The notes: generated from the sequence alone by a model not told the origin. Positions 7,292 through 16,417 are shown, counted from the stretch's first letter. The stretch: 60,892 bases of DNA from Corynebacterium sp. (GCF_022712275.1 NZ_JALAGU010000048.1:1-60892), one strand, 5' to 3'. Numbers and translations are program-made.

Positions 7292-9628
7292 ATGAGCTCC
7301 GCCCGCCACCGCGCTGCTTCCCGTTCCACCCGATCCGCCCGCACCGGGCTCGCCACCACTGCGATGCAGCGGAAGAAGTGGCGTACCAGCATCCTCAGTC
7401 TCGGCGCGGTCACCGCACTGGGCGTCGGCGTGGCGGTCGGCCCGTCGGCATCTGCGGCGAACTCCTACACCGGCGACTTCAGCATGGATCAGCTCGATGA
7501 CCTGCTGAACAACGACATGATCCTTGACTACCTCGAGGTCTGCCGCAACGCCGACGGCTCCACCCCGGTGCCCGAGGAGGGTTCGGAGGACGCCCGCCCG
7601 GTGGCGGTCGCGGACTGCTCCCGGGCGACCGGCGACGGCATCGCCATTGTCCTGCCGGACAACATTGAACTGGGGTCTGCCGCGGAGAACGTGACCGTTG
7701 ACCTGGGTGATGACATCAAGATCCTCGGTTACACCTACGAGCTCGGCGAGCGGAACCTCTTCGAGATCCTCAGCGCGGCTGCGCTGGGAAGCGACACCAT
7801 CAAGAGCGTCGTCGGCGCGCTCGGCCTGCCGCGGATCGACCCGTCGAAGCTCGGTGAGTACAGCTCCTACGAGCAGGTTCAGGCTGATGCGGCGCTGCCG
7901 TACGAGGCCGCCTACCGTAGTGAAAGAGGAGAGTGCAACAAGTGGTTGCTCGGGTTATGCATCGGCTGGGAAACCGTCAGCGTCGAGTACGACGCCAACC
8001 TCGAGAGGCGCGCCGACGCCCTGAAGATCGCCGAGTACCTCACCGGCCACACCTACGACGCGTCCCGCCCCGTCGAGCTGCCCGACCTGGCGTCCTCCGG
8101 CCCCCGCGGCACCGCCACGATCGCCGGCGACGGCATCAGTGTCGCCGCCGCGATGCGCGACGGCAATGCCCTGGCCGAGGCCAAGAAGCTCTTCGGCCTT
8201 CCGGCCGCTGCTCTCGCCGGTGCCGACCAGGGACGCAGCTCTATCGCGCACTCCACCCTCGGCATCTCCACCGCACTGAACATGGACACCAACGAGATCG
8301 GCCTGACCTGGTTCGGCCAGGCGCTCGACCTCACCAAGCTCCGCGATCTGGGCATCGAGAAGTACGCTGGCGACGAGGTCATGGACCTCCTCGACACCGC
8401 CGAGAACCTCGACATCCCGAAGCTCAAGGAGGTCTCCTGCTTCGGCATCTCCGCGTCCGCCACCGCTGAAGGCCTCGGCTCCTGCACAAACATCCTGGGC
8501 ACCTTCGACCGCTACGAGGACCTGCGCGACCCGGTCGTCGGAGAATCCCGCCAGACCCAGTGGGGCCTGACCGACCTGTCCTCCCTCGTCCTCGGTAATG
8601 ATGCCCTGGTCAAGCAGCTCACCGGGGACGCTGGATCCACCCCGTTCCTCGACGACCTGATGACCAACATCACCAGCGAGGAAGGACGCCTGAAGTTCGC
8701 CAAGGACTTTGTCCGTCTGACCAGGAACGTCACGACCGAGGAGGTCGAGGTTCCGGTGCTCGATGACGAGGGCAACCCGCTCCTCGACGAGGACGGTGAC
8801 GCAGTCACCGAGAAAACCACGCGGCAGACCACGGCAGCCTGGTTGACCTCGGACTACGGTCTGCGCGAGCCGGTGACCGTGGAGTGGTTCGGCCACCGCG
8901 TGGTCTTCTTCCCGGGCGTCGACGTCAACGGTTCGACCCGTCCGAACCTGCTCAGTCTGCCGCAGATCGAGAAGATCGCCGACGATGCCGACACCGGCCT
9001 GCTCCCCAAGGTCAGCCTCGTGACCTGGGACAACGCCTTCGGCCTGGGCACGGTCACCCTGGACGATCTCACCCGTCCGGACCGGATCTTCACGAACTGG
9101 GCCAAGAGCGTCACCCTGCCGTCCGATCTGAAGTGGATCGGTGATCTGCTGGGTCTCGGCAAGGATGATGAATCCGCCGACGATGCAGAGGACGGCACCG
9201 GCACCTGCGACACCGCTGACGGTACAGACGAGTCCGGGGAGTCCGGGGAGTACGGGGACAACGAGGACTGCGGAGAGGAAGCAGCCGGCCGATCGGCTGA
9301 CGGCTCAGGTTCCGCTTCCGACGGGTCTTCCACGTCCACCACGCCGGCGGGCCAGGGCCTGGACGAGGACGACGCCACCAGCCGGCGCTCCGGTGAACCC
9401 ACCGACACGACCGTGATCCGTCCGTCCGCCGGGACTACGGCACCTGCGGAATCGGGCGGTGCCACCGACCCCTCTCCCGGGCCGACCACCGCGTCCCCCA
9501 CCCAGGATGACGAGCCGACTGACGAATCCGGTGCCACCAGCGGCGAGCCGGTCGACGATCCCGCTGCGGACACTGAGGACACTGAGGACGCTGAGGACAC
9601 TGAGGGCGCCGACGAGGCCACCTCCTAG
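7292..9628 (+). CDS. Large secreted protein with acidic, Ser/Thr-rich C-terminus
   Basis: I do not recognise a family for this 778-residue protein. A long basic N-terminal region leads to a signal peptide ending near S-A-S-A-A-N (about residue 55). The body (about 60-610) is regular and has paired cysteines. One pair lies in C-N-K-W-L-L-G-L-C, others in the S-C-F-G-I and G-S-C-T-N segments. The final 170 residues are low complexity, rich in Asp, Glu, Ser, Thr and Gly. They end in E-D-T-E-D-A-E repeats with no membrane anchor or sorting motif. The ATG at 7292 follows GAAAGG (7278-7283). It stands alone between convergently or separately transcribed metabolic genes. Confidence 0.8.
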   Translation: MSSARHRAASRSTRSARTGLATTAMQRKKWRTSILSLGAVTALGVGVAVGPSASAANSYTGDFSMDQLDDLLNNDMILDYLEVCRNADGSTPVPEEGSEDARPVAVADCSRATGDGIAIVLPDNIELGSAAENVTVDLGDDIKILGYTYELGERNLFEILSAAALGSDTIKSVVGALGLPRIDPSKLGEYSSYEQVQADAALPYEAAYRSERGECNKWLLGLCIGWETVSVEYDANLERRADALKIAEYLTGHTYDASRPVELPDLASSGPRGTATIAGDGISVAAAMRDGNALAEAKKLFGLPAAALAGADQGRSSIAHSTLGISTALNMDTNEIGLTWFGQALDLTKLRDLGIEKYAGDEVMDLLDTAENLDIPKLKEVSCFGISASATAEGLGSCTNILGTFDRYEDLRDPVVGESRQTQWGLTDLSSLVLGNDALVKQLTGDAGSTPFLDDLMTNITSEEGRLKFAKDFVRLTRNVTTEEVEVPVLDDEGNPLLDEDGDAVTEKTTRQTTAAWLTSDYGLREPVTVEWFGHRVVFFPGVDVNGSTRPNLLSLPQIEKIADDADTGLLPKVSLVTWDNAFGLGTVTLDDLTRPDRIFTNWAKSVTLPSDLKWIGDLLGLGKDDESADDAEDGTGTCDTADGTDESGESGEYGDNEDCGEEAAGRSADGSGSASDGSSTSTTPAGQGLDEDDATSRRSGEPTDTTVIRPSAGTTAPAESGGATDPSPGPTTASPTQDDEPTDESGATSGEPVDDPAADTEDTEDAEDTEGADEATS

Positions 9629-9768
9629 TCACTCCCCCTTGTCGGCACCAGAACCGAGCGTGCTGCAGTCGTCGATGTCCGGCGTCCCGGCGGCGGCGAC
9701 GGCGCCACGGGAGAGGACGTGTTTGATCGATGAGGTGAACGTCATGGGGAAGAGTAGATTATACGGCT

Positions 9769-9786
9769 GTTCATCTCATGTTAAGA
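9769..9786 (+). promoter_or_regulatory. PHO-box-like direct repeat upstream of phoA
   Basis: GTTCATC (9769-9775) and GTTAAGA (9780-9786) repeat with an 11-nt period, as in actinobacterial PHO boxes built from GTTCACC units. A mirror copy GTTCACCTCAT reads on the minus strand at 9730-9740. Phosphate-starvation control of the adjacent alkaline phosphatase is inferred. Confidence 0.45.
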
Positions 9787-9842
9787 ACCTCGTACTTCTG
9801 CGCTCATAACCGCTTCACCGGTCGCCCGTAGCGTCCTGCAGC

Positions 9843-11381
9843 ATGACCGTTTCACGAACAGTTCTCGCCGCCCTCGGCGCCTCCACCCTCCTCGTCACCG
9901 CCGCCTGCAGCAGTGGGGATGACGACAGCACCGACAGCACTGCCACTGCGGCGTCCTCCGAAGCCGGCGCCCTCGCCGAGCGCTCCGCCGACGGCGACAT
10001 CACCACCAACGGTGGTGCCCGACGCCTCGACGGCGACCAGACCGACTACATCCGGGACGCCATGCGCGACGCCGGCGCGAAGAACGTCATCCTCCTCATC
10101 GGCGACGGCATGGGCGATTCCGAGATCACCGCCGCACGTAACTACGCCGAAGGCGCCGCCGGCCAGTTCGCCGGCATCGACGCCCTCCCCGTCTCCGGCC
10201 AGTACACCCACTATTCACTGAACAAGGACGGCTCGCCGAACTACGTCACCGACTCCGCCGCGTCCGGCACCGCCTGGGCCACCGGGACAAAGAGCTACAA
10301 CGGCGCGATCGGCGTCGACATCCACGGCGAGGCGCAGCAGAACCTCATCGAGAAGGCGAAGGACGCCGGCCTGGCCACCGGCAATGTCTCCACCGCCGAG
10401 ATCCAGGACGCCACCCCCGCCGTCCAGGCCGCACACGTCGAACAGCGCAAGTGCTACGGCCCGGAGGACACCGAGAAATGCGGCGATGACCTGCTGGAGA
10501 ACGGGGGCTCCGGCTCCATTTCCGAGCAGATCCTCGACACCCGCGCCGACGTCACCCTCGGTGGTGGCGCCGAAAGCTTCGGACAGACCGCCAAAGCCGG
10601 CGACTGGGAGGGGAAGACCCTCATCGAGCAGGCCACCGAACGTGGCTACCAGCTGCCGACGACCGCCGCCGAGCTCGACGAGATCACCGCCGCCGACCAG
10701 GACGCCCCGGTCCTCGGCCTGTTCAGCGACGGCAATATGCCGGTACGTTGGGAAGGTGAGAAGGCGGTGAAGGAGGGCTACCTCCAGCCCGCGGAGACCT
10801 GCACCGACAACCCGGAGCGCACCGCCGAGGTGCCGCTGCTCGCCGACATGACCTCCAAGGCCATCGACCTACTCTCCGAGAACGACAACGGCAAGGAGAA
10901 CGGCTTCTTCCTGCAGGTCGAAGGTGCCTCGATCGACAAGGAGGACCACGCGGCGAACCCCTGCGGACAGATCGGCGAGACCGTCGACCTCGACGAGGCG
11001 GTGCAGAAGGCCCTCGAGTTCGCCGAGGCCGACGGCGAGACCCTCGTCCTCGTCACCGCCGATCACGCGCACACCAGCCAGATCGTCGCCCCGGTGTCGG
11101 AGGAGGACATCGAGGGCATCGCCGAGGACGCCGGCGTCTCCGTCGAAGAGGCCCGCGCCTCCGTCTACCCGGGTCTGTCCCGCAATCTCACCACGAAGGA
11201 CGGCTCGGAGATGACCGTCGCCTACGCCACCTCCGACAACCAGGACACCACCGACCAGGGTCACACCGGCACCCAGCTGCGCCTCGCGGCCTACGGCCCG
11301 GGCGCGGCAAACGCCACCGGCCTGACCGACCAGACCGACCTGCACTTCACCATCGCGGACGCACTGGGGCTCGAGGACTAG
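9843..11381 (+). CDS. phoA: Alkaline phosphatase, lipoprotein
   Basis: This 512-residue secreted phosphomonoesterase is of the E. coli PhoA type. The N-terminus is a lipoprotein signal with lipobox L-V-T-A-A-C. The metal ligand D88 is in I-G-D-G-M-G, and the phosphoseryl nucleophile is S138 in T-D-S-A-A-S-G-T. C-terminal zinc ligands are in T-A-D-H-A-H-T and G-H-T-G-T. It releases phosphate from organic esters outside the membrane. The ATG is preceded by TAGCGT (9829-9834) with 8 nt between and no ribosome site, so the message is probably leaderless. Confidence 0.93.
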   Translation: MTVSRTVLAALGASTLLVTAACSSGDDDSTDSTATAASSEAGALAERSADGDITTNGGARRLDGDQTDYIRDAMRDAGAKNVILLIGDGMGDSEITAARNYAEGAAGQFAGIDALPVSGQYTHYSLNKDGSPNYVTDSAASGTAWATGTKSYNGAIGVDIHGEAQQNLIEKAKDAGLATGNVSTAEIQDATPAVQAAHVEQRKCYGPEDTEKCGDDLLENGGSGSISEQILDTRADVTLGGGAESFGQTAKAGDWEGKTLIEQATERGYQLPTTAAELDEITAADQDAPVLGLFSDGNMPVRWEGEKAVKEGYLQPAETCTDNPERTAEVPLLADMTSKAIDLLSENDNGKENGFFLQVEGASIDKEDHAANPCGQIGETVDLDEAVQKALEFAEADGETLVLVTADHAHTSQIVAPVSEEDIEGIAEDAGVSVEEARASVYPGLSRNLTTKDGSEMTVAYATSDNQDTTDQGHTGTQLRLAAYGPGAANATGLTDQTDLHFTIADALGLED

Positions 11382-11435
11382 TTGTAGTTCCCCCGGACGC
11401 GGTCACCGACCCGCACCGACCGCCATACTCTACCC

Positions 11436-11473
11436 CTGCCACCATGTGAACATCTTGTTTCACATGGTGGCAG
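11436..11473. promoter_or_regulatory. 15-bp perfect inverted repeat operator of the symporter gene
   Basis: Arms 11436-11450 (CTGCCACCATGTGAA) and 11459-11473 are exact reverse complements around an 8-nt spacer. The repeat covers the -35 region of the predicted promoter, the position of a repressor operator. The TGTGA/TCACA halves are 10 bp apart, not the 6 of a GlxR site, so another regulator is more likely. Confidence 0.7.
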
Positions 11474-11484
11474 CGTCCTACAGT
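11455..11484 (+). promoter_or_regulatory. Leaderless promoter of the symporter gene
   Basis: TTGTTT (11455-11460), an 18-bp spacer and TACAGT (11479-11484) precede the ATG at 11491 by 6 nt. No ribosome site is present, so the transcript likely starts at or next to the start codon. Confidence 0.55.
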
Positions 11485-11490
11485 CACCCC

Positions 11491-12729
11491 ATGACGTTCA
11501 AGAAACTCAGCGGCATGCTGCTCTTCCGCATTGTGGTCGCCATCATCCTCGGCATCCTCTGCAGCCTGTTCTTCCCGGACTGGCTGGGCCGCGTGTTCGT
11601 GACCTTCAACGGACTGTTCAGCAACTTCCTCGGACTGTTCATCCCGGTCCTCATCTTCTCGCTGATCACCCCGGCGATCGCCAACATCGGCCGCGGCGCA
11701 GGCAAGTGGCTGGGCCTCACCGCCGGCATCGCCTACGCGTCCACCATCATCTCGGGTCTCGTCGCCTTCGGTGTCGCCTCGGCGTCCTACAACTGGCTGC
11801 TCGGCGACAAGTCACTCGACACCCTCGATGACATCGACGAAGGTGCACTGACCACCTACTTCGACATCGAGATGCCCGCACCCTTCGAGGTGATGACCGC
11901 CCTCATCCTCGCCTTCTGCATCGGCCTCGCGATGACCGCGGTGCGCTCCGAGGTCCTCCGTGCCGGCGTGAACGAGCTCGAGGGCATCGTCATGAAGGTC
12001 ATCAAGGTCTTCGTCATCCCGCTGCTGCCGCTGTTCGTCTTCGGCACCTTCCTCGGCATGGGCATGAACGGCACCCTGCTGGACGTCATCGGTGCGTTCA
12101 TCAAGGTCCTCATCCTCGCCGTCGTCATGACGGTCCTTCTGGTCATCGCCCAGTACCTGGTCACCGGCGCGATCACGAAGACGAACCCCTTCAAGGCCCT
12201 GTGGACGATGATGCCCGCCTACGCCACCGCGCTCGGCACCTCCTCCTCGGCGGCGACCATCCCGGTCACCCTGGAAGCCACGAAGAAGAACGGTGTCTCC
12301 CCGAACGTCGCCGGCTTCACCGTCCCGCTGTGTGCGACGATCCACCTCGCCGGCTCGATGATGAAGATCAGCCTCTTCGCCCTGGCCGTGATCCACATGT
12401 TCGACATAGACGTCTCCACCGGGAAGTTCATCGGCTTCCTGCTGCTGCTCGGCATCATGATGATCGCCGCCCCGGGTGTGCCCGGTGGTGCGATCATGGC
12501 CGCCGTCGGCGTCCTCGGTGACCAGCTCGGCTTCGACCAGGACCAGATCGCCATCATGATCGCGGCCTACATCGCCATCGACTCCTTCGGCACCGCCGCG
12601 AACGTCACCGGCGACGGCGCGATCGCCCTGATCGTCAACAAGATCTCAGGCGGTCAGCTCGGGATGGACTCCCGCGAGGCGGAGATCAACGAGGCCGCCG
12701 CCGAGTCCATCACGGACGCCCGGAACTGA
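11491..12729 (+). CDS. Dicarboxylate/amino acid:cation symporter
   Basis: The 412-residue DAACS-family transporter has about eight membrane segments, the serine-rich hairpin G-T-S-S-S-A-A-T-I-P and the C-terminal substrate motif D-S-F-G-T-A-A-N-V-T-G-D. It would take up a dicarboxylate or an acidic/neutral amino acid with Na+ or H+. I chose ATG 11491 over GTG 11446 because the latter lies inside the operator hairpin and the promoter. A second, unrelated-looking member of the family is at 24655-26109. It ends convergent to the ABC ATPase gene 22 bp away. Confidence 0.88.
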   Translation: MTFKKLSGMLLFRIVVAIILGILCSLFFPDWLGRVFVTFNGLFSNFLGLFIPVLIFSLITPAIANIGRGAGKWLGLTAGIAYASTIISGLVAFGVASASYNWLLGDKSLDTLDDIDEGALTTYFDIEMPAPFEVMTALILAFCIGLAMTAVRSEVLRAGVNELEGIVMKVIKVFVIPLLPLFVFGTFLGMGMNGTLLDVIGAFIKVLILAVVMTVLLVIAQYLVTGAITKTNPFKALWTMMPAYATALGTSSSAATIPVTLEATKKNGVSPNVAGFTVPLCATIHLAGSMMKISLFALAVIHMFDIDVSTGKFIGFLLLLGIMMIAAPGVPGGAIMAAVGVLGDQLGFDQDQIAIMIAAYIAIDSFGTAANVTGDGAIALIVNKISGGQLGMDSREAEINEAAAESITDARN

Positions 12730-12755
12730 TCCAGAACTGATCAGGAACTGATCAG
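12723..12755. repeat. Three 11-bp repeats at a convergent stop junction
   Basis: The unit GAACTGATCAG (first copy GAACTGATCCA) repeats three times at 12723, 12734 and 12745. The first copy contains the plus-strand stop TGA and the third contains the minus-strand stop, because TGATCA is self-complementary. Confidence 0.6.
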
Positions 12756-13378
12756 GACGCCACGACTGCCCCGTCACGCAGCGTCACCACGGCATCCGCA
12801 ACATCGAGCTGGCTACGGTCGTGGGTGACGAGGACGGTCGCCAGTCCGAGCTCGTCGGTGAGACCACGGAGCAGCTCGACGATCGTGCGGGAGAGCGCGG
12901 CGTCCAGTGCCGAGGTCGGTTCGTCGGCAAGCAGCACCCGGGGGGATCCGGTGAGCGCGCGGGCGATATTCACCCGCTGGCGCTGACCACCGGAGAGCTG
13001 GTGGACGCGGCGGTCACCGTACCCGCCCAGGCCGACGCGCTCCAGCAGTGCGTCAGCTTTCCTCTTCTCTGTGGCACCAGGACGCCTGCCCTGGATGTGG
13101 TCGACGATGAGCAGCTGCTCACGGACCCGTAGCGAACTGAAGAGATTCGCGGACTGGAAGACCATGCCGGTGCGGTCGCGGTGCACCTGCCCTGCGTCCG
13201 GGACGGTGAGTCCGGCGGCGACGGAGAGCAGTGTGGACTTGCCGCAGCCGGACTCGCCGACCACTGCCGTGACAGTCCCCGGCGCGGCGGTGAGAGAGAC
13301 ATGGTCGAGTGCGGTGACGGTGCGGTCACCGTCGGGGTAGCGGACACTGACGTCGGTCAGGGTGAGTGTGTTCGTCAT
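12752..13378 (-). CDS. ABC transporter ATP-binding protein, MacB/LolD type
   Basis: The 208-residue ATPase has Walker A G-E-S-G-C-G-K-S-T near residue 40, signature L-S-G-G-Q-R-Q-R near residue 130 and Walker B V-L-L-A-D-E-P-T-S-A-L-D. It pairs with the FtsX-like permease encoded upstream, whose stop overlaps this start by 1 bp (TGATG). Such pairs usually extract or expel lipids, lipoproteins or peptides at the membrane. The two-component system transcribed divergently may sense the substrate. Confidence 0.9.
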   Translation of the reverse strand: MTNTLTLTDVSVRYPDGDRTVTALDHVSLTAAPGTVTAVVGESGCGKSTLLSVAAGLTVPDAGQVHRDRTGMVFQSANLFSSLRVREQLLIVDHIQGRRPGATEKRKADALLERVGLGGYGDRRVHQLSGGQRQRVNIARALTGSPRVLLADEPTSALDAALSRTIVELLRGLTDELGLATVLVTHDRSQLDVADAVVTLRDGAVVAS

Positions 13379-14442
13379 CAGGATGTCGCCTCCATGGCGA
13401 TGCGGGGATCGGTGGACAGGACGCGGCGGGTGGCGACGAGTGCGCCGACCACACCGAGGATGAGGACGCCGGCCGACGGCACCACCACGGTCGTCGCGGA
13501 CAGGCTGAAAGGCACCATGGACCCGGCGACTGTGCCGAGCCCCAGCCCGGCGAGTGCGCCCACCGCCACTCCGGCGACGAGGACCACGACAGCCTGGCCG
13601 AGAGCGTCACGGAAGACATAGGCCTTCGTTGCCCCCAGTGCCCGCAGCACGGCGATGTCGCGGGTCCGCTGAATCGTCCAGACGGACAGGAAGGCCACGA
13701 TGACCAGCGCGGAGATGCCGTAGAGCAGCCCCTGGATCGCGACCAGGGAACCACGCTCAGAGGTGTAGGCGCTCAACCCGGAGAAGGAGTCCTTCACCGT
13801 GAGGGCAGTGGTGCCGGTGGCGGCTGCGGTGGCGTCCCAGTCGGCGGAGGAACCGTCGGCCATGAGCACGGTCGGGTCATCGGTGTGGGCGACGGCCTGC
13901 CAGGTGCCGAGATCCACCAGCGCCACCGGCAGGTGACTGTACTGCAGTTCAGGGGCGGTGGAGGGGGCGACCGGCACGTCGACACCACCCAGGTCGACGG
14001 AGGTGGCGTCCCCGGTGATACCCCTGAGAGCCGGGGGCAGCAGCGCGGCGTCGGCGGACACCGTCGCCCCGCCCACCGTGGTCCCGGCGGGCAGACCGAA
14101 GACGGCGACGGTTCCGGTGGAGCGTGTCCCGCCGTCACTGGCGGTCATCCTGGTCTGGGTGATGCCCAACGGCGTCACGGCGTCCACCCCGGTGGTCCCT
14201 GCCCAGGTGGTCGCGGCGTCCTGTCCGACTGAGGATCCGGCGAAGGAGAAGGAGCCGTCTTCACCGGTGGTACCGATGAACCGGTCGGGGTGGAGAGCCT
14301 CGAGGGCGGAGGTGTTCTGCTTCCCCAGGCCCGCGGTGAGTCCGGTGAGCATGACGATGAGCAGGGTGACGAGTCCGACGACGGACCCGATGAGGACGAA
14401 TCGGCCGGTGGCGGCGCGGATGTCCCGGAATGCCAGGTACAC
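13378..14442 (-). CDS. FtsX/MacB-like ABC transporter permease
   Basis: The 354-residue protein has one N-terminal membrane segment (about residues 16-38) and a large extracytoplasmic domain. Three C-terminal segments follow, beginning with the G-I-S-A-L-V-I-V-A-F segment. This is the FtsX fold of MacB-type permeases. The GTG at 14442 is chosen because AAAGGAG lies 7 nt upstream; the longer frame has no ribosome site. Its ATPase follows immediately. Substrate is unknown. Confidence 0.82.
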   Translation of the reverse strand: MYLAFRDIRAATGRFVLIGSVVGLVTLLIVMLTGLTAGLGKQNTSALEALHPDRFIGTTGEDGSFSFAGSSVGQDAATTWAGTTGVDAVTPLGITQTRMTASDGGTRSTGTVAVFGLPAGTTVGGATVSADAALLPPALRGITGDATSVDLGGVDVPVAPSTAPELQYSHLPVALVDLGTWQAVAHTDDPTVLMADGSSADWDATAAATGTTALTVKDSFSGLSAYTSERGSLVAIQGLLYGISALVIVAFLSVWTIQRTRDIAVLRALGATKAYVFRDALGQAVVVLVAGVAVGALAGLGLGTVAGSMVPFSLSATTVVVPSAGVLILGVVGALVATRRVLSTDPRIAMEATS

Positions 14443-14525
14443 GGCATTCTCCTTTCTGTTGCCGAGTCCCATGCTTCGCCCCGGGACGCTGCGGCACATC
14501 ACCTCGGCGGGTGGTCTGTTTCTCA

Positions 14526-14535
14526 ACCGATCGGT
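14526..14535. promoter_or_regulatory. ACCGATCGGT palindrome in a divergent promoter region
   Basis: A perfect 10-bp palindrome lies between the ABC permease gene (minus) and the histidine kinase gene (plus). It is a candidate binding site for the response regulator encoded in the plus-strand operon. Confidence 0.35.
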
Positions 14536-14573
14536 CGATCCCCGGCCCCGTCGCCCGCCCTACGCTGGAGGTC

Positions 14574-15803
14574 GTGACCACCCCGCTCGCCCAGTTGCTG
14601 GAGACCCTCCGGCTCGCCCTGCACCTTGTCTTCGCCGCCCTGCTCGTCGTCTCCCTGGTGCAGTTCTTCGCCTCCGACGCCGCCGACGCCTCCCCCGCCC
14701 GCCGGATCGCGGTCATCGTCCTCACCGCCCTGCTGGCTGTCGTGTACCTCGCGGGGACGGTGGCCGGACAGACCAGTCCTGGCCTGCGGCGGTTCGCGCT
14801 GCCCTGGCTGGCCGTGGCGCTGGGGCTGTGGGCGGTGCTCGTCGGTCTCTCCGCAGACGCCGTGTGGCTGCTCTTCCCCCTCGTCTTCGTCGTCCTGTCG
14901 CTCACCGGGTCGGTCGCCGGGGCGCTGGCCGTCGTCGGATGCTGGGTGGTGGCCGCCGGTGTTCCGCTGATCACCGGGCAGCGCAGTGGTGTGGGCGGCG
15001 TCCTCGGCCCGGCGATCGGCGTGCTCTTCGCCGGAGTGGCCTACTGGACCTACCTGCGGCTCACCCGCGAGGTCGAACACCACCGGCAGGTCGCCGAGCA
15101 GCTCGTCGCCACCCGCGACCGGCTGCTCGCCGCGGAGAACCAGGCAGGACGCCTCGCCGAGCGTGAACGGCTCTCCCGCGAGATCCACGACACCCTCGCC
15201 CAGGGCTTCAACTCTGTCCTGCTGCTCTCCCGCGCCGCCCGGACCGCCATTGACCAGGGGCGGACCGGGGATGCCACCGACCAGCTCAGCGTCATCACCT
15301 CCACCGCCCACGACAACCTCATCCAGACCCGGGCGCTGGTCGCCGAATGTGCGGCCGCCATGACGACGACCCCCTTGTCTCAGTCATTGCGCCAGCTCAC
15401 CGAGGACGCTGCCAGGCGCGCCCGGGCGCTGGGGGCGTCCACCACGGTCGACCTCGACGCGGAGGAGGCGGAGGCCACGGCACTCCCCGCCCCGGTCAGC
15501 GAGGCACTGCTGCGGGTGGCGCAGGAGGCGGTGACGAATGCGGTGGACCATGCCGGGGCGTCCCGCATCCGGGTGACTCTCGGGGTGTGGGACACCGAGG
15601 CGACCCTCGACGTCTTCGATGACGGCTGCGGCTTCGACCCGGCGTCCGTGCAGCGTACCGAGCTGGGCGGCTACGGTATCGCCGGGATGCGGGACCGGGT
15701 GGCCGCTGTGGGCGGCGAGTTCACCGTGGACTCCACCGTGTCCGGCACGGTGGCCGGCACCGTCGTCGCCGTGCGCGTGCCGACCGGGGATGTGCAGCCG
15801 TGA
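14574..15803 (+). CDS. Sensor histidine kinase, NarL/DesK type
   Basis: The 409-residue membrane kinase has several N-terminal hydrophobic segments (about residues 10-165). A dimerisation helix carries the phosphoacceptor H205 in S-R-E-I-H-D-T-L-A-Q-G-F-N-S. An HATPase domain follows with E-A-V-T-N-A-V-D-H and G-Y-G-I-A-G-M-R-D-R. The GTG at 14574 follows TACGCT (14561-14566) by 7 nt. It overlaps the response regulator by 4 bp (GTGA). The divergent MacB-like transporter is the obvious target, by analogy with similar loci. Confidence 0.9.
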   Translation: MTTPLAQLLETLRLALHLVFAALLVVSLVQFFASDAADASPARRIAVIVLTALLAVVYLAGTVAGQTSPGLRRFALPWLAVALGLWAVLVGLSADAVWLLFPLVFVVLSLTGSVAGALAVVGCWVVAAGVPLITGQRSGVGGVLGPAIGVLFAGVAYWTYLRLTREVEHHRQVAEQLVATRDRLLAAENQAGRLAERERLSREIHDTLAQGFNSVLLLSRAARTAIDQGRTGDATDQLSVITSTAHDNLIQTRALVAECAAAMTTTPLSQSLRQLTEDAARRARALGASTTVDLDAEEAEATALPAPVSEALLRVAQEAVTNAVDHAGASRIRVTLGVWDTEATLDVFDDGCGFDPASVQRTELGGYGIAGMRDRVAAVGGEFTVDSTVSGTVAGTVVAVRVPTGDVQP

Positions 15804-16417
15804 ACGGTCCTGTGCGGGTGATGCTCGTCGACGACCACCCGGTGGTCCGCGCCGGTCTACGGGCAATCCTCGACAGCTTCGGCGATATCACCGTGGTCGC
15901 CGAGGGTGCGGACGGTGCCGCAGCGGTGAACGCCGATGCCACGACCCTGGATGTCATCGTCATGGACATCCAGATGGCGGGGATGGACGGCATCACCGCA
16001 ACAAAAGCACTGGTCGCCGCCGATGGTCCCCCGGTGCTCATCCTCACGACCTATGACAGTGAGGCGGACATCGTCGAGTCGCTCGCTGCCGGGGCCCGCG
16101 GCTATCTGCTCAAGGACGCCCCGGAAACTGACCTCCACCGTGCGGTGATGTCCACGGCCCGTGGTGAACCGACCTTCTCCCCTGAGGTCGGCGCTGCCCT
16201 GGCCCGACGTGTCGGCCATCCGGACCTGGCCCTGTCGCGTCGGGAGACCGAGATCCTCCGGGCGTTGGCGACGGGGGCGTCCAACCGGGAGGTGGCGTCC
16301 TCCCTGTTCATCTCCCCGGCGACGGTGAAGACCCACCTGATACACATCTACCGGAAACTCGGAGTCGACAACCGCACCGCCGCAGTGACCGAAGCGCAGG
16401 TCAGGAAACTGATCTAG
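15800..16417 (+). CDS. Response regulator, NarL/LuxR type
   Basis: The 205-residue regulator has a receiver domain with D11-D12, phospho-acceptor D56 in V-M-D-I-Q-M and conserved K in Y-L-L-K-D. Its C-terminal LuxR helix-turn-helix has L-S-R-R-E-T-E-I-L and S-P-A-T-V-K-T-H. It is translationally coupled to the kinase through GTGA. It ends convergent to lepB, the two stops lying 5 bp apart within a CTGATCTAG repeat. Confidence 0.93.
   Translation: MNGPVRVMLVDDHPVVRAGLRAILDSFGDITVVAEGADGAAAVNADATTLDVIVMDIQMAGMDGITATKALVAADGPPVLILTTYDSEADIVESLAAGARGYLLKDAPETDLHRAVMSTARGEPTFSPEVGAALARRVGHPDLALSRRETEILRALATGASNREVASSLFISPATVKTHLIHIYRKLGVDNRTAAVTEAQVRKLI

Noticed and set aside
11439..11470. GlxR site in the symporter promoter
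   Set aside because: TGTGA and TCACA are 10 bp apart, not 6, and the much longer perfect repeat points to a different protein.
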